From Rhodanobacter fulvus Jip2 (GTDB lineage Bacteria > Pseudomonadota > Gammaproteobacteria > Xanthomonadales > Rhodanobacteraceae): a DNA stretch of 60,268 nt. Positions within the stretch are counted from its first letter, which is position 1. Each line of letters starts with the position of its first letter. Location of the stretch: contig NZ_AJXU01000027.1 of the NCBI RefSeq assembly GCF_000264315.1, positions 1 through 60,268 of the forward strand, read 5' to 3'. This document shows, one piece after another, positions 1 to 7,056 of the stretch. A model generated the notes under the pieces. That model ran no database searches. It worked only from the letters and a program-made list of their open reading frames with translations, and had not been told where the DNA came from. The translations under genes and the position numbers were made by a program.

Positions 1-211
1 GTCAAACCCGGGCCATCTCAAAGTGACCCCGGACTCTAAACCGCCCCGCTACTCAATGCGGGGGGACGTCGGTAGTGCAACGGTTTCGTGTCTGGCGCCC
101 TCAGCTGCTTGAAAAATGTGTCACCAACATTTTCTTGCGCCTGAGGCCTTTTCCACGACTGCCGCTACAATCGTGCCCCGTCTCTCACGCCAGCTGTGTA
201 TCCAATCCCCC

Positions 212-538
212 ATGAAACATCCATTGACTCCCGACAAGCGCTATCTGGTGGTTCGAGGACGGCTGTGGCGTGCGGCCAATCCGGCACTGTCGCCCGAGGT
301 GCGCAAGGCTTGCGTTGATCGACTCATGACGGCGCGCAGGGCGGTGCGCGATGCGCTCCGATCCGCCGACGACGAAGCGCTGGCGCACGCGCGGACCGAG
401 GTCGACCAGGCCAAGGTGGCGCTGGGCGAGCGCGGCCCCGTGTGGTGGACCGACGGGGCGCCCGATCTCAATCGCCAGCATGTGAAAAAAAGCCCGTACG
501 CAGACTGGCTTGAGCGCCACAAGAACGAGCAGGGATAG
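212..538 (+). CDS. Conserved hypothetical protein, 108 aa
   Basis: A small soluble protein with a basic, alanine-rich helical centre and a conserved-looking C-terminal half containing GERGPVWW, a DGAPDLNR stretch and a PYADW motif. Proteins of this layout are widespread in proteobacteria without known function; that is recall, not a search. I start at the ATG at 212 because the conserved sequence (MKHPLTPDKRYLVVRGRLWR) begins there; the reading frame is open further upstream but that part looks like non-coding sequence. No signal peptide or membrane segment is visible. It shares its frame with the next gene, separated by a stop and about 50 bp. No function is proposed. Confidence 0.75.
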   Translation: MKHPLTPDKRYLVVRGRLWRAANPALSPEVRKACVDRLMTARRAVRDALRSADDEALAHARTEVDQAKVALGERGPVWWTDGAPDLNRQHVKKSPYADWLERHKNEQG

Positions 539-589
539 CTGGCGGACTATTGTGGGGCAGCCTCAAAAAAGTCGACTCTGAACTTAATA

Positions 590-889
590 GTGGGCCCAGG
601 CTTCGCTCATTTCGCCGGTCTCTGCGAAAGCGTGACCCAGATGGACGAAATCGTTCACGGCGTGCGTGAGCCGTCGCGTGAGTTCCCTATCGATGCCATC
701 GGCGTCACCAATATCCGCAAAGCCACGGGCTTGTCCCAGGCCAAGTGCGCCATGCTCATTGACGTCCAGGTCGCCACGTTGCGGAGCTGGGAGCAGAGGC
801 GACATGAACCTACCGGGCCGGCCAAGGCGTTGTTGCGGGCTATCGGCAAAGATCCCGAGAATATGCTTCAGGCGTTGGCTGGGGGATGA
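590..889 (+). CDS. Orphan HTH regulator of the HigA/NadS antitoxin type
   Basis: About 99 aa from a GTG start. The C-terminal part (roughly residues 40-95) is a helix-turn-helix of the HigA/NadS kind, with TGLSQAKCAMLIDV, TLRSWEQRRHEPTGPAKALL and a terminal DPENMLQAL. The N-terminal ESVTQMDEIVHG stretch also fits this antitoxin family. In such type II modules a RelE/HigB-like toxin normally lies directly beside the antitoxin. Here the upstream gene is an unrelated small protein and the downstream gene is on the opposite strand, so it is an orphan or the remnant of a module. The GTG start is weak: no clear ribosome site precedes it, and the first residues do not look like family sequence, so the 5' end may be damaged. 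Confidence 0.7.
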   Translation: MGPGFAHFAGLCESVTQMDEIVHGVREPSREFPIDAIGVTNIRKATGLSQAKCAMLIDVQVATLRSWEQRRHEPTGPAKALLRAIGKDPENMLQALAGG

Positions 890-939
890 TGGGGCGATGA
901 GCTGGATAGGCGAAAGTGCGCTCTGCCCCCGGCTTCGTT

Positions 940-1764
940 CTACCGTGAGTGAAGCTGGATCTCCGCCGCGAAATCCCGGAACGCCTGCGTCACGGCTTCT
1001 GGATTTTCGATCCACGGAAAATGGCCGGCACCGGCGATCTCGCAAGCGATGTGGTTGGGCGTGTGGTATGCGGGGTCGCGCCAGCCGTGCTGGCTGACGA
1101 TGCGGTCACTGCCGCCGTATAGCCGAAGTACGGGGATGTCGGACGGCCACCACCGTGCTTGGTAGGCATGGTCGAAATGCGTGTCCGACCACGTAACCGC
1201 GGCGATGTTGTAGGGCAGGCGCGCCAGCAACTTGCGGCCGGCCGTGAGGGCGGACGGAGTGAAGTTCCACGCGGTTGCGGCAACAACCATGGCGGTGAAT
1301 TTTTCGAGGGTGGGCTGCTGGCTGTAGGCGGCGACCGCAAGGTCGAATTCGGGCAGCGGATGTCGACGCGTCATTGCCACATAGTCCGCATGCCATGCAC
1401 TGTTCGGTGCGCTGTCGAGCAACGCCAGTCCACGCAGTCTTCCTTGCAGCGCGGGCGTGGCAAGCAGGTACATGCCACCGGTCGAATGACCAACGAAGAT
1501 GGCTTCCGGTAACGTGTCGACGGCCTCGATCAGCACGTCGGGCCAGTTCGCAAACGGGTCTGGCGAATGTGCGACGGTGTTGGATCCGTCGCCCGGGAGA
1601 TCGACGAGCCAGATGGAGCCGGGCACATCCAGTGCGTCGGCCAATTCGAGCAGGCTTTCGGAGCCAAGCCCCGGTCCGCCAGGCAACAGCAGCCAGTTGA
1701 GCGGGCCTTCGCGCGTTGAGTGCAGTTGAAGTCTGACGCCTGAGGGTGTGTATCGGGTTTGCAT
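940..1764 (-). CDS. Alpha/beta-fold hydrolase
   Basis: 274 aa. The oxyanion-hole segment LLLPGGPGLGSESL near residue 20-33 and the nucleophile elbow GHSTGG with Ser94 identify an alpha/beta hydrolase, nearest in style to proline iminopeptidase/haloalkane-type hydrolases. The late GAGHFPWIENPEAV segment supplies the catalytic His, and LRLYGGSDRIV the likely acid. No signal peptide, so probably cytosolic. The ATG at 1764 gives the usual family start a few residues before the first beta strand; longer in-frame starts add sequence that does not look like part of the fold. Ribosome site is poor. Substrate unknown; its isolated, minus-strand position gives no pathway clue. Confidence 0.8.
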   Translation of the reverse strand: MQTRYTPSGVRLQLHSTREGPLNWLLLPGGPGLGSESLLELADALDVPGSIWLVDLPGDGSNTVAHSPDPFANWPDVLIEAVDTLPEAIFVGHSTGGMYLLATPALQGRLRGLALLDSAPNSAWHADYVAMTRRHPLPEFDLAVAAYSQQPTLEKFTAMVVAATAWNFTPSALTAGRKLLARLPYNIAAVTWSDTHFDHAYQARWWPSDIPVLRLYGGSDRIVSQHGWRDPAYHTPNHIACEIAGAGHFPWIENPEAVTQAFRDFAAEIQLHSR

Positions 1765-2168
1765 GGGGAAGAAGATTACGCCAATGCGTTTTTCCGGATC
1801 GGCAAACAAAAAGCGTACGGACGGAATCAAATGGAAATAGTTGCCTCCGTTCCCTTTGTCGGTCGGGATCGCGTGGCTGAGCTTGCGTTGTGTTGTGGTC
1901 GCCTTCCTCAAGTCCGAGCACAAGCTGGGTCACGGACACGCCAATGCGCTCGTGGCCTATTTCAGGGCTCGTGGCGGGGCATGAGGAATAAAGGGGACGT
2001 GGCAAATTAAATTGTGTCTGGATAAAGGGTGTCGATGCCGACCCTGGCTGACGAATGACTACGTTCGCGCATGTCGATTCACTGCTGCCTCGTTCGTCTG
2101 GTAGTCAGGGTCAGGTCAAGTCCGCCGTGGTGGCGGGCGACCTGATCCGACTCAACCGGAGCAGATCG
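1765..2168. other. Intergenic region between divergent hydrolase and GST genes
   Basis: About 400 bp with no intact gene. It contains the decayed DUF4287-like tail listed separately (about 1895-1984) and, just after it, an AT-richer stretch around 1990-2030 that is out of character for the surrounding DNA. The promoters for both flanking genes must lie here, but I could not assign convincing -35/-10 boxes. Confidence 0.5.
1895..1984 (+). pseudogene. C-terminal remnant of a DUF4287-family protein
   Basis: Reading plus-strand codons that end at the TGA at 1982-1984 gives VVAFLKSEHKLGHGHANALV followed by AYFRARGGA. The HKLGHGHANALVAY signature is what I know as the conserved C-terminus of DUF4287 proteins, which are small (around 60-190 aa) and of unknown function. 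Upstream of this point the frame runs into unrelated sequence (residues such as SLRCV) and there is no start with family-like N-terminal sequence, so only the tail survives. The identification rests on a short motif from memory. It overlaps no credible gene in another frame. Confidence 0.5.
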
Positions 2169-2822
2169 ATGGCTATCGTCATTACCGCCTTTGAGAAGTC
2201 GCCTGATGGTGGCCTGGGCCTTGCGCGCGATACGCGCGTTCGCTGGGCGCTGGAAGAAGTGAACCAGCCCTACGAGGTCCGTCTTGTTTCGTTCCGGGCG
2301 TTGAAGCAACGCGCGCATCTCGCCATCCAGCCGTTTGGCCAGATTCCCACGTATGAGGATGGCGACCTTGTGCTGTTCGAGACCGGTGCGATTGTCTTGC
2401 ATATCGCCGAGCGTCACCCGGGCCTGTTGCCGGTGGATGCCGGTGCGCGGGCGCGTGCCATCACCTGGATGTTTGCTGCGCTCAATACCGTGGAGCCGCC
2501 GATCCTTGAGCTCGTTGTAGTCAAGTTTCTGGAGGGCGACAGGCCATGGAAGGCGGGCCGCTTGCCTTTGGTTGAGGCGCGGATCCGCCATCGGCTGGGC
2601 CAGTTATCTGACTGGTTGGGCGATGCCGACTGGCTTGATGGTGCATTTGGCGTGGGCGATCTCATGATGGTGTCGGTGCTGCTCAGGGTGAGGCCATCGG
2701 GCCTTCTAGGCGAATATCCGAATCTGGCTGCGTATGTCGCCCGCGGCGAGGCGCGACCTGCGTACAAGCGTGCGTTCGCCGCCCAATGGGCGGTCAACAA
2801 TCCAGCCTTGCCACCGGCCTGA
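2169..2822 (+). CDS. Glutathione S-transferase family protein
   Basis: 217 aa. The N-terminal thioredoxin-fold domain (residues about 1-80) has the cis-Pro region PFGQIPTYEDGDLVLFETGAI, where the Glu-Thr pair binds the glutathione gamma-glutamyl group. The C-terminal all-helical domain follows, with WLDGAFGVGDLMMV corresponding to the conserved N-capping/hydrophobic-staple motif. I chose the ATG at 2169 because MAIVITAFEKSPDGG begins the first beta strand; the frame is open upstream but not family-like. Probably a cytosolic detoxification enzyme. The catalytic Ser/Tyr/Cys is not obvious in the first 20 residues, so specificity cannot be given. Confidence 0.85.
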   Translation: MAIVITAFEKSPDGGLGLARDTRVRWALEEVNQPYEVRLVSFRALKQRAHLAIQPFGQIPTYEDGDLVLFETGAIVLHIAERHPGLLPVDAGARARAITWMFAALNTVEPPILELVVVKFLEGDRPWKAGRLPLVEARIRHRLGQLSDWLGDADWLDGAFGVGDLMMVSVLLRVRPSGLLGEYPNLAAYVARGEARPAYKRAFAAQWAVNNPALPPA

Positions 2823-2883
2823 CGGCAGCAACGAAGGTACCACTGCGCGTGCGGGGCGCCGTGTCTGTCGGCGCGGTGTCCGA

Positions 2884-2908
2884 TGTCCGCGAGCAAGTGT
2901 CCGCGGAC
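2884..2908. promoter_or_regulatory. Repeated TGTCCGCG sites, possible enhancer for the sigma-54 promoter
   Basis: TGTCCGCG occurs at 2884-2891 and again at 2898-2905, and the second copy forms part of a perfect 10-bp palindrome GTCCGCGGAC (2899-2908). These lie about 70-90 bp upstream of the sigma-54 promoter, the usual distance for binding sites of sigma-54 activators. The role as an activator site is inference; no activator gene lies in the window. Confidence 0.4.
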
Positions 2909-2973
2909 GGCTATTCATTTTTCGGCGATGGGCGAAAACAGCGCGGGAGCGCGGTTTTCAAGGTGTATTGGCG

Positions 2974-2989
2974 TTGGCACGACGTTTGC
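2974..2989 (+). promoter_or_regulatory. Sigma-54 (RpoN) -24/-12 promoter
   Basis: The sequence TTGGCACG-ACGT-TTGC matches the sigma-54 consensus (TGGCACG, four bases, TTGC) exactly. The invariant GG (2976-2977) and GC (2988-2989) are separated by the required 10 bp. Transcription would start near 3000, about 36 nt before the 31-codon gene at 3037. Confidence 0.75.
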
Positions 2990-3036
2990 CATATCGAGCC
3001 TGAAAGCTTCATTCCCTCATTCGATGGAGAGCCGCC

Positions 3037-3132
3037 ATGAACCTCAATCGCGAAACCATGCTGTTGCAGAGCCTGTTCGGCGCCTGCGTCCTGATTTGCA
3101 CGATGACCCTCGGCAGCATGCTGCTGATGTAG
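3037..3132 (+). CDS. 31-aa predicted membrane peptide
   Basis: A 31-codon gene whose product starts MNLNRETMLLQ and then forms one hydrophobic helix (about residues 8-31, LLQSLFGACVLICTMTLGSM and a short hydrophobic end). It looks like a single-pass inner-membrane small protein with a short N-terminal tail. Support for it being real: a GGAGAG ribosome site about 7 nt before the ATG, a perfect sigma-54 promoter ending about 48 bp upstream, and clean coding throughout. The two cysteines in the helix and the C-terminal hydrophobic end are notable. I do not recognise a family. Sigma-54 control suggests a stress or nitrogen response, but that is inference. Confidence 0.65.
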   Translation: MNLNRETMLLQSLFGACVLICTMTLGSMLLM

Positions 3133-3263
3133 GCGGTCGATCGCGCGAAATGCCGGCTACACGCCGGCGTGGGTCGGCCTCGTCCGTCCCCCGTTTCACA
3201 GCCGTGGCCAAACCCCTGGTATGCCCGTGCTTTTTCTCCTCCACAAACCATAGGACATGACCC

Positions 3264-3650
3264 ATGAACAAGATTCTCTCGTTCCGTTCTTCCTTGCATC
3301 GCGCCGCCCGTGGTCTGGCGTTGGCCGGTGTGATTGGCGCGTGCGCCGTCGCCGGTATCTCGACGGCCAGCGCACAGGCCACGGCAGGCCGGGTGTTCGG
3401 CAAGGCGCCGGCGGGCTACAGCATCACCGTGCACAGCGATGCGACGGGCATTGGCCGAACGGTGAAGTCGGATGCTGACGGCCGCTACTCCGCAGCCCAG
3501 CTGCAACCGGGTACGTACACGGTCACGCTGAAGCAGGACGATCAGCCCGTGGCCAAGCATCTCAACGTACCGGTGACGGTAGGCCGCGGCATCGAAGTGG
3601 ATTTCAAGTGTGGCGAAATCAGGTGCGACCAGCCTGTCGCCACGAAGTGA
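3264..3650 (+). CDS. Secreted carboxypeptidase-regulatory-like (beta-sandwich) protein
   Basis: 128 aa. It begins with a signal peptide (basic start, hydrophobic LALAGVIGACAVAGI, cleavage after STASA near residue 37). The mature part is a single carboxypeptidase-regulatory/transthyretin-like beta-sandwich: GRVFGKAPAGYSITV, then DADGRYSAAQLQPGTYTV and a final strand with VTVGRGIEVDFKC. The DGRYS...LQPGTY pattern is typical of this fold and of the N-terminal extension of Oar-like TonB receptors. Two cysteines (CGEIRC) near the end may form a disulfide. It stands alone, so it may act as a small periplasmic binding or adhesion module. It is followed by a hairpin shared with the convergent msrA. 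Confidence 0.7.
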   Translation: MNKILSFRSSLHRAARGLALAGVIGACAVAGISTASAQATAGRVFGKAPAGYSITVHSDATGIGRTVKSDADGRYSAAQLQPGTYTVTLKQDDQPVAKHLNVPVTVGRGIEVDFKCGEIRCDQPVATK

Positions 3651-3684
3651 GTCCTGGCGCACCAAGGCGCGCCTGGTGAAGAAG

Positions 3685-3714
3685 AGAGGCGCGGGAACCG
3701 CCGGGCCTCTTTCC
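3685..3714. terminator. Hairpin terminator between convergent genes
   Basis: AGAGGC (3685-3690) pairs with GCCTCT (3705-3710), with additional GC pairing inside, and is followed by TTCC on the plus strand. It lies between the stop of the secreted beta-sandwich gene and the stop of the convergent msrA. Confidence 0.5.
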
Positions 3715-3724
3715 GTTGTCATGC

Positions 3725-4435
3725 TCAGTACATCTGCACTTCCACCATCGCCTGCGGCGCCTGATAGACATCGGGGAACAGGTCTTTCAGGTGTCGGACC
3801 ATCGGCGCGTCGTTGTACATGATGTACAGATTGTCCGGATGCCGCTCGGCGTAATGCTGGTGGTAGGCCTCGGCGCGATAGAAGCGTTTCAGCGGCACCA
3901 CCTGGGTGACGATGGGCGCGGCATACGACCTGGCCGCAGTCAGCTGCGCAATGTAATCGGTGGCGATTTTCTTCTGTTCGGGGCTGTTGTAGAAAATGAC
4001 CGAACGATACTGCGTGCCGCTGTCCGGGCCCTGCCGATTCAGCTCGGTGGGGTCGAAGGCCACCGAGAAGAACACCTGCAGCAACTGGCCGTAGGTGACC
4101 TGGCTGGGGTCGTATTTCACCTGCACCGATTCGGCGTGGCCGGTGCCGCCTCCACTGACGATGTTGTAGCGGGCGGTGTCGGCGCTGCCGCCGGCATAGC
4201 CTGCGGTGACCTGGCGCACGCCCTTGACGTGCTCGAACACCGAGGACACGCCCCAGAAGCAGCCACCGGCGATCACGGCGGTGGCCTCGCCGGGAACGGC
4301 AGCCTTGCTGGCGTCGACGGTGGGAGCCGGTTGACGGGTGGCGGTGATGGTGGCGGAAGCGCTCTGGCACGCGCTGAGGGCGAGCATCACGGTGGCGGCA
4401 AAAGGGGCCAGTCGAAAAGCAGTGCGACGAATCAT
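3725..4435 (-). CDS. msrA: Peptide-methionine (S)-S-oxide reductase, lipoprotein form
   Basis: 236 aa. It repairs methionine-S-sulfoxide in proteins. The catalytic motif GGCFWG (Cys59) is intact, followed by the family stretches GVRQVTAGYAGG, GHAESVQVKYDP and the FFSVAFDPTELNRQGPDSGT segment, ending with the FYRAEAYHQHY motif that binds substrate. Unusually it carries an N-terminal lipoprotein signal with the lipobox LSAC (Cys23), so the enzyme should sit on the periplasmic face of a membrane rather than in the cytosol. The ATG at 4435 is preceded by GCGAGG and begins the signal peptide. Resolving cysteines near the C-terminus, present in some MsrA, are absent, so it may use an external thiol. 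Confidence 0.9.
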   Translation of the reverse strand: MIRRTAFRLAPFAATVMLALSACQSASATITATRQPAPTVDASKAAVPGEATAVIAGGCFWGVSSVFEHVKGVRQVTAGYAGGSADTARYNIVSGGGTGHAESVQVKYDPSQVTYGQLLQVFFSVAFDPTELNRQGPDSGTQYRSVIFYNSPEQKKIATDYIAQLTAARSYAAPIVTQVVPLKRFYRAEAYHQHYAERHPDNLYIMYNDAPMVRHLKDLFPDVYQAPQAMVEVQMY

Positions 4436-4618
4436 GGTGAACCTCGCTGGCGGGGAGTCAGGTGGACTTGCTCCGGGCGGAGCACCTCCGTTACCTGTCA
4501 TTCGTCGCGGCGGTGGTGGTGGTTACGCGTGATCGTGGGAACCCATCCGGAACGTTGCGCCTTGGCTATTGGCTGCGCGGCGGGATAGGCTCGGGATTCC
4601 TCCGTTTCCTGTTTGCAC

Positions 4619-5653
4619 ATGACTACGACACCACTGCAGTGGGGCATCCTGTCCGCCGGGCACATCGCCCGGAAATTCGCCGTCGATCTTCAATCCTCCC
4701 GCAGCAATCGCCTCGTGGCCGTGGCTTCGCGGCATGAGGCCGATGCCGCGGCCTTTGCCGGCGAGTTCGGCGGTGTCCGCGCCCACGGCAGCTATGCGGC
4801 GTTGCTGGCCGATCCCGAGGTGCAGGCCGTCTACATCGGCACGCTGCATCCCTGGCATGCCGAGTGGGCGATCGAGGCGGCGCGCGCGGGCAAGCATGTC
4901 CTCTGTGAGAAACCGCTGGCGCTGAACCTGGCTGATGCCCAGCGCATGATCGAGGCCGCGCGCGACCACGGCGTGTTGCTGATGGAAGCCTTCATGTACC
5001 GGTTCCATCCGCAGACGCTGAAAATCGCGGAGCTGGTGCGGACAGGCCAGGTGGGCGAAGTGCGGGTGATCCGCGCGTCGTTCAATTTTGCCGCCGACTT
5101 CGATCCGGGCCATCGCCTGTTCAACAAGGGCCTCGGTGGTGGCGCGATTCTCGATGTCGGCTGTTATCCGATGTCGTTCGCGCGACTCATCGCCGGCCAG
5201 GCCAGCGGGCGGACTTTCGCCAACCCGACGACCCTCCACGGGGTGGGCCGGATTCACCCCGTCGCGCAAACGGATGAGTTTGCCTCCGCCGTGGCGCGCT
5301 TTCCCGGCGGCGTGCTGGCCGAGCTTTCCTGCGGCACGACGATCCTCGACGACCAGTCCGCGCAGATCTACGGCACCGACGGCTGGATCGATGTACCCAC
5401 GCCGTTCCTGCCCGGGCAGGGTGGCCGCGACGAGGTGATCTGGCTGCATAAACGGGGCAACGCCGTGCCGGAAAAAATCGCCATCGACCATCTCGCACAC
5501 GGCCTCTACACCTACGAGGCCGATGCGGTCGCCGAGGCCGTCGCGCGCGGCGCCACTGAAGTCCCGGCGATGACGTGGGCCGACACGCTCGGCAATATCG
5601 CCGCCCTGGATACGTGGCGCCAGGCGGTCGGTGTGCGTTACGAGGGGGAATGA
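4619..5653 (+). CDS. Gfo/Idh/MocA-family oxidoreductase
   Basis: 344 aa. The N-terminal Rossmann domain begins WGILSAGHIARKFA (NAD(P) binding) and continues to the family motif HVLCEKPLALN around residue 98-108, where the EKP lysine is catalytic. The C-terminal alpha/beta domain follows, with GGGAILDVGCYPMSFARL. This resembles dehydrogenases acting on sugars, inositol or trans-dihydrodiols. I use the ATG at 4619; a TTG two codons earlier is in frame. No signal peptide is seen, unlike some family members. Its neighbour, a convergent glycosyltransferase, gives only a weak hint at sugar metabolism. Confidence 0.85.
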   Translation: MTTTPLQWGILSAGHIARKFAVDLQSSRSNRLVAVASRHEADAAAFAGEFGGVRAHGSYAALLADPEVQAVYIGTLHPWHAEWAIEAARAGKHVLCEKPLALNLADAQRMIEAARDHGVLLMEAFMYRFHPQTLKIAELVRTGQVGEVRVIRASFNFAADFDPGHRLFNKGLGGGAILDVGCYPMSFARLIAGQASGRTFANPTTLHGVGRIHPVAQTDEFASAVARFPGGVLAELSCGTTILDDQSAQIYGTDGWIDVPTPFLPGQGGRDEVIWLHKRGNAVPEKIAIDHLAHGLYTYEADAVAEAVARGATEVPAMTWADTLGNIAALDTWRQAVGVRYEGE

Positions 5654-5667
5654 AAGCCCGGCCCGGG

Positions 5668-6705
5668 CTAGATGAAGTTGGCCACGGCCAGCAGCGCCAG
5701 GCTGCGTGCCACCTTGTAGCGCTGGCGCACGGAATGCATCAGGAGGCGTTTGGCGAAGCGGCGATGGTGGGTGCGCAGCAGGCACCGGGCCATCCAGTAC
5801 TGCGCGTCGTTGAGGGCATCCTTGTGCAGGGTCGCATAGGCGGCCAAACGCGCGGGAAAACGTCGCGCCAGCGTCCGCAGGATGTACACGTGGCGTCGCG
5901 GCATGGCGGTGGCGGGGCGTGCCCTCGATATCTGATCCACTCGTCCGGCATCGCGCCGGAAGCCGTCGTAGTCGATATAGCCGCCGATGCCCTGCAGGCA
6001 CATGCGGGCGAAGAATTCCCAGTCGTTGTAAAACCTGAAGTGCTCGGTGAACGGCCCGGCGCGCACGATGGCATCGCGGCGAATGATCAGGCCGCTCAGC
6101 AAAAACAGGTCGCCGCGGATGATCGCCGGGAAGTAATCGCCGTAGAGCAGGGTGGCGTTGCGTTGCGGGCCATCCAGGGTCAGCGACTGGTGGACGAGCG
6201 CGGTGCTGCGAAAGCCGGCATGCGACCAGCCGGGCGCGTCTTCCGCCACCACGCGTGAGATCAACGGATGCGCCGGTGATGGCAGGGTGCTGCCCTCGAT
6301 GCTGAGAAAGGCCAGCTCCGGGTGTTCCGCGAAAATCTGTTCGACCACCGTCAGCGTGTGCGCCATCCACAGGTCGTCGGAGTCCAGAAAACAGACCAGT
6401 TCACCGCACGACGCCCTGAAGCCGGTGTTGCGCGCGGCGTTGGTGTACTCGCGCGCGGTGGTGATCACGCGGACGCTGTCGTTGCCGGCATGGTGCTGAT
6501 GGATGGCTTCGGCCAGGCCATCCGTGGAGCCATCGTCGACGACGATGATCTCGATGCGGCGCGGGTGATGCTGTTCAAGGACCGAGTTGATGGCCCGCAG
6601 CGCAAGTTCGCGGCGGTTGTGGGCCGGAATGACGACGCTCAGCCAGCACGGCGGCGCCTCTGCGGCATCGGCAGTGGTGGGGGCGGACGTCGTGTGCGTC
6701 GTCAT
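5668..6705 (-). CDS. Family 2 glycosyltransferase
   Basis: 345 aa. The GT-A fold is clear: LSVVIPAHNRRELALRAINS, then EIIVVDDGSTDG for nucleotide binding, and the metal-binding FLDSDDLW. A later DWEFFARMCLQG provides the ED-like catalytic base region, and the basic C-terminal third (ILRTLARRFPARLAAYATLH) may associate with membrane or acceptor. No transmembrane segment is predicted. The ATG at 6705 starts a short Thr/Ala-rich leader before the fold; a longer frame exists but the extra residues look random. It probably adds a sugar to a surface glycan, yet no other polysaccharide genes surround it. Confidence 0.85.
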   Translation of the reverse strand: MTTHTTSAPTTADAAEAPPCWLSVVIPAHNRRELALRAINSVLEQHHPRRIEIIVVDDGSTDGLAEAIHQHHAGNDSVRVITTAREYTNAARNTGFRASCGELVCFLDSDDLWMAHTLTVVEQIFAEHPELAFLSIEGSTLPSPAHPLISRVVAEDAPGWSHAGFRSTALVHQSLTLDGPQRNATLLYGDYFPAIIRGDLFLLSGLIIRRDAIVRAGPFTEHFRFYNDWEFFARMCLQGIGGYIDYDGFRRDAGRVDQISRARPATAMPRRHVYILRTLARRFPARLAAYATLHKDALNDAQYWMARCLLRTHHRRFAKRLLMHSVRQRYKVARSLALLAVANFI

Positions 6706-7056
6706 GGCTGGTACCTGGCTGGAACTCAACGCGTCATCGTCGATCGGCGTCGCCGACGCCGTGAAAAATGCGAAGCTCGTGCGGTGCCTGTTTCCGCTGG
6801 CTGCACTCAGGGGGCCGACACCTGGCGATTCTCTGTTCGCCATGTGGGGTTTCGGGGGTGCACCATCGTACGGATCGTACACCGCAAAAAGTGTTTGTTC
6901 GCGCAGACTTAAGCTCTAGAACCGGCATGGCCGAACGACATAGGGCGCCGTTGCGGGGCGACCTGCGGAACGTCCGCGAGCGCGGCAAGCACGAGACGCA
7001 ACGAATCGGCGAGAATGCCGTTCGCGACTTTTTTTCAGGAAAGGAGAGTGACGTAA
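6706..7056. promoter_or_regulatory. Divergent promoter region with GTACG-GAT-CGTAC palindrome
   Basis: A 351-bp gap between the glycosyltransferase and the aldo/keto reductase, which are transcribed away from each other. At 6868-6880 lies the perfect inverted repeat GTACG-GAT-CGTAC, a possible operator. Just before the reductase there is a T-run followed by the strong ribosome site AAAGGAG at about 7041. I see no gene in the gap. Confidence 0.4.

Noticed and set aside
1..211. Possible insertion-sequence end at the left edge (AAAGTGACCCCGGACTC)
   Set aside because: Reminiscent of a transposase-flanking sequence, but too short and without a recognisable coding region or matching terminal repeat.
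539..589. Remnant of a HigB/RelE toxin before the antitoxin-like gene
   Set aside because: The 50 bp hold no toxin motif in any frame.
3219..3240. Sigma-54-like CTGGTATGCCCGTGCT before the beta-sandwich gene
   Set aside because: GG-to-GC spacing is 9 and the -24 box is degenerate.
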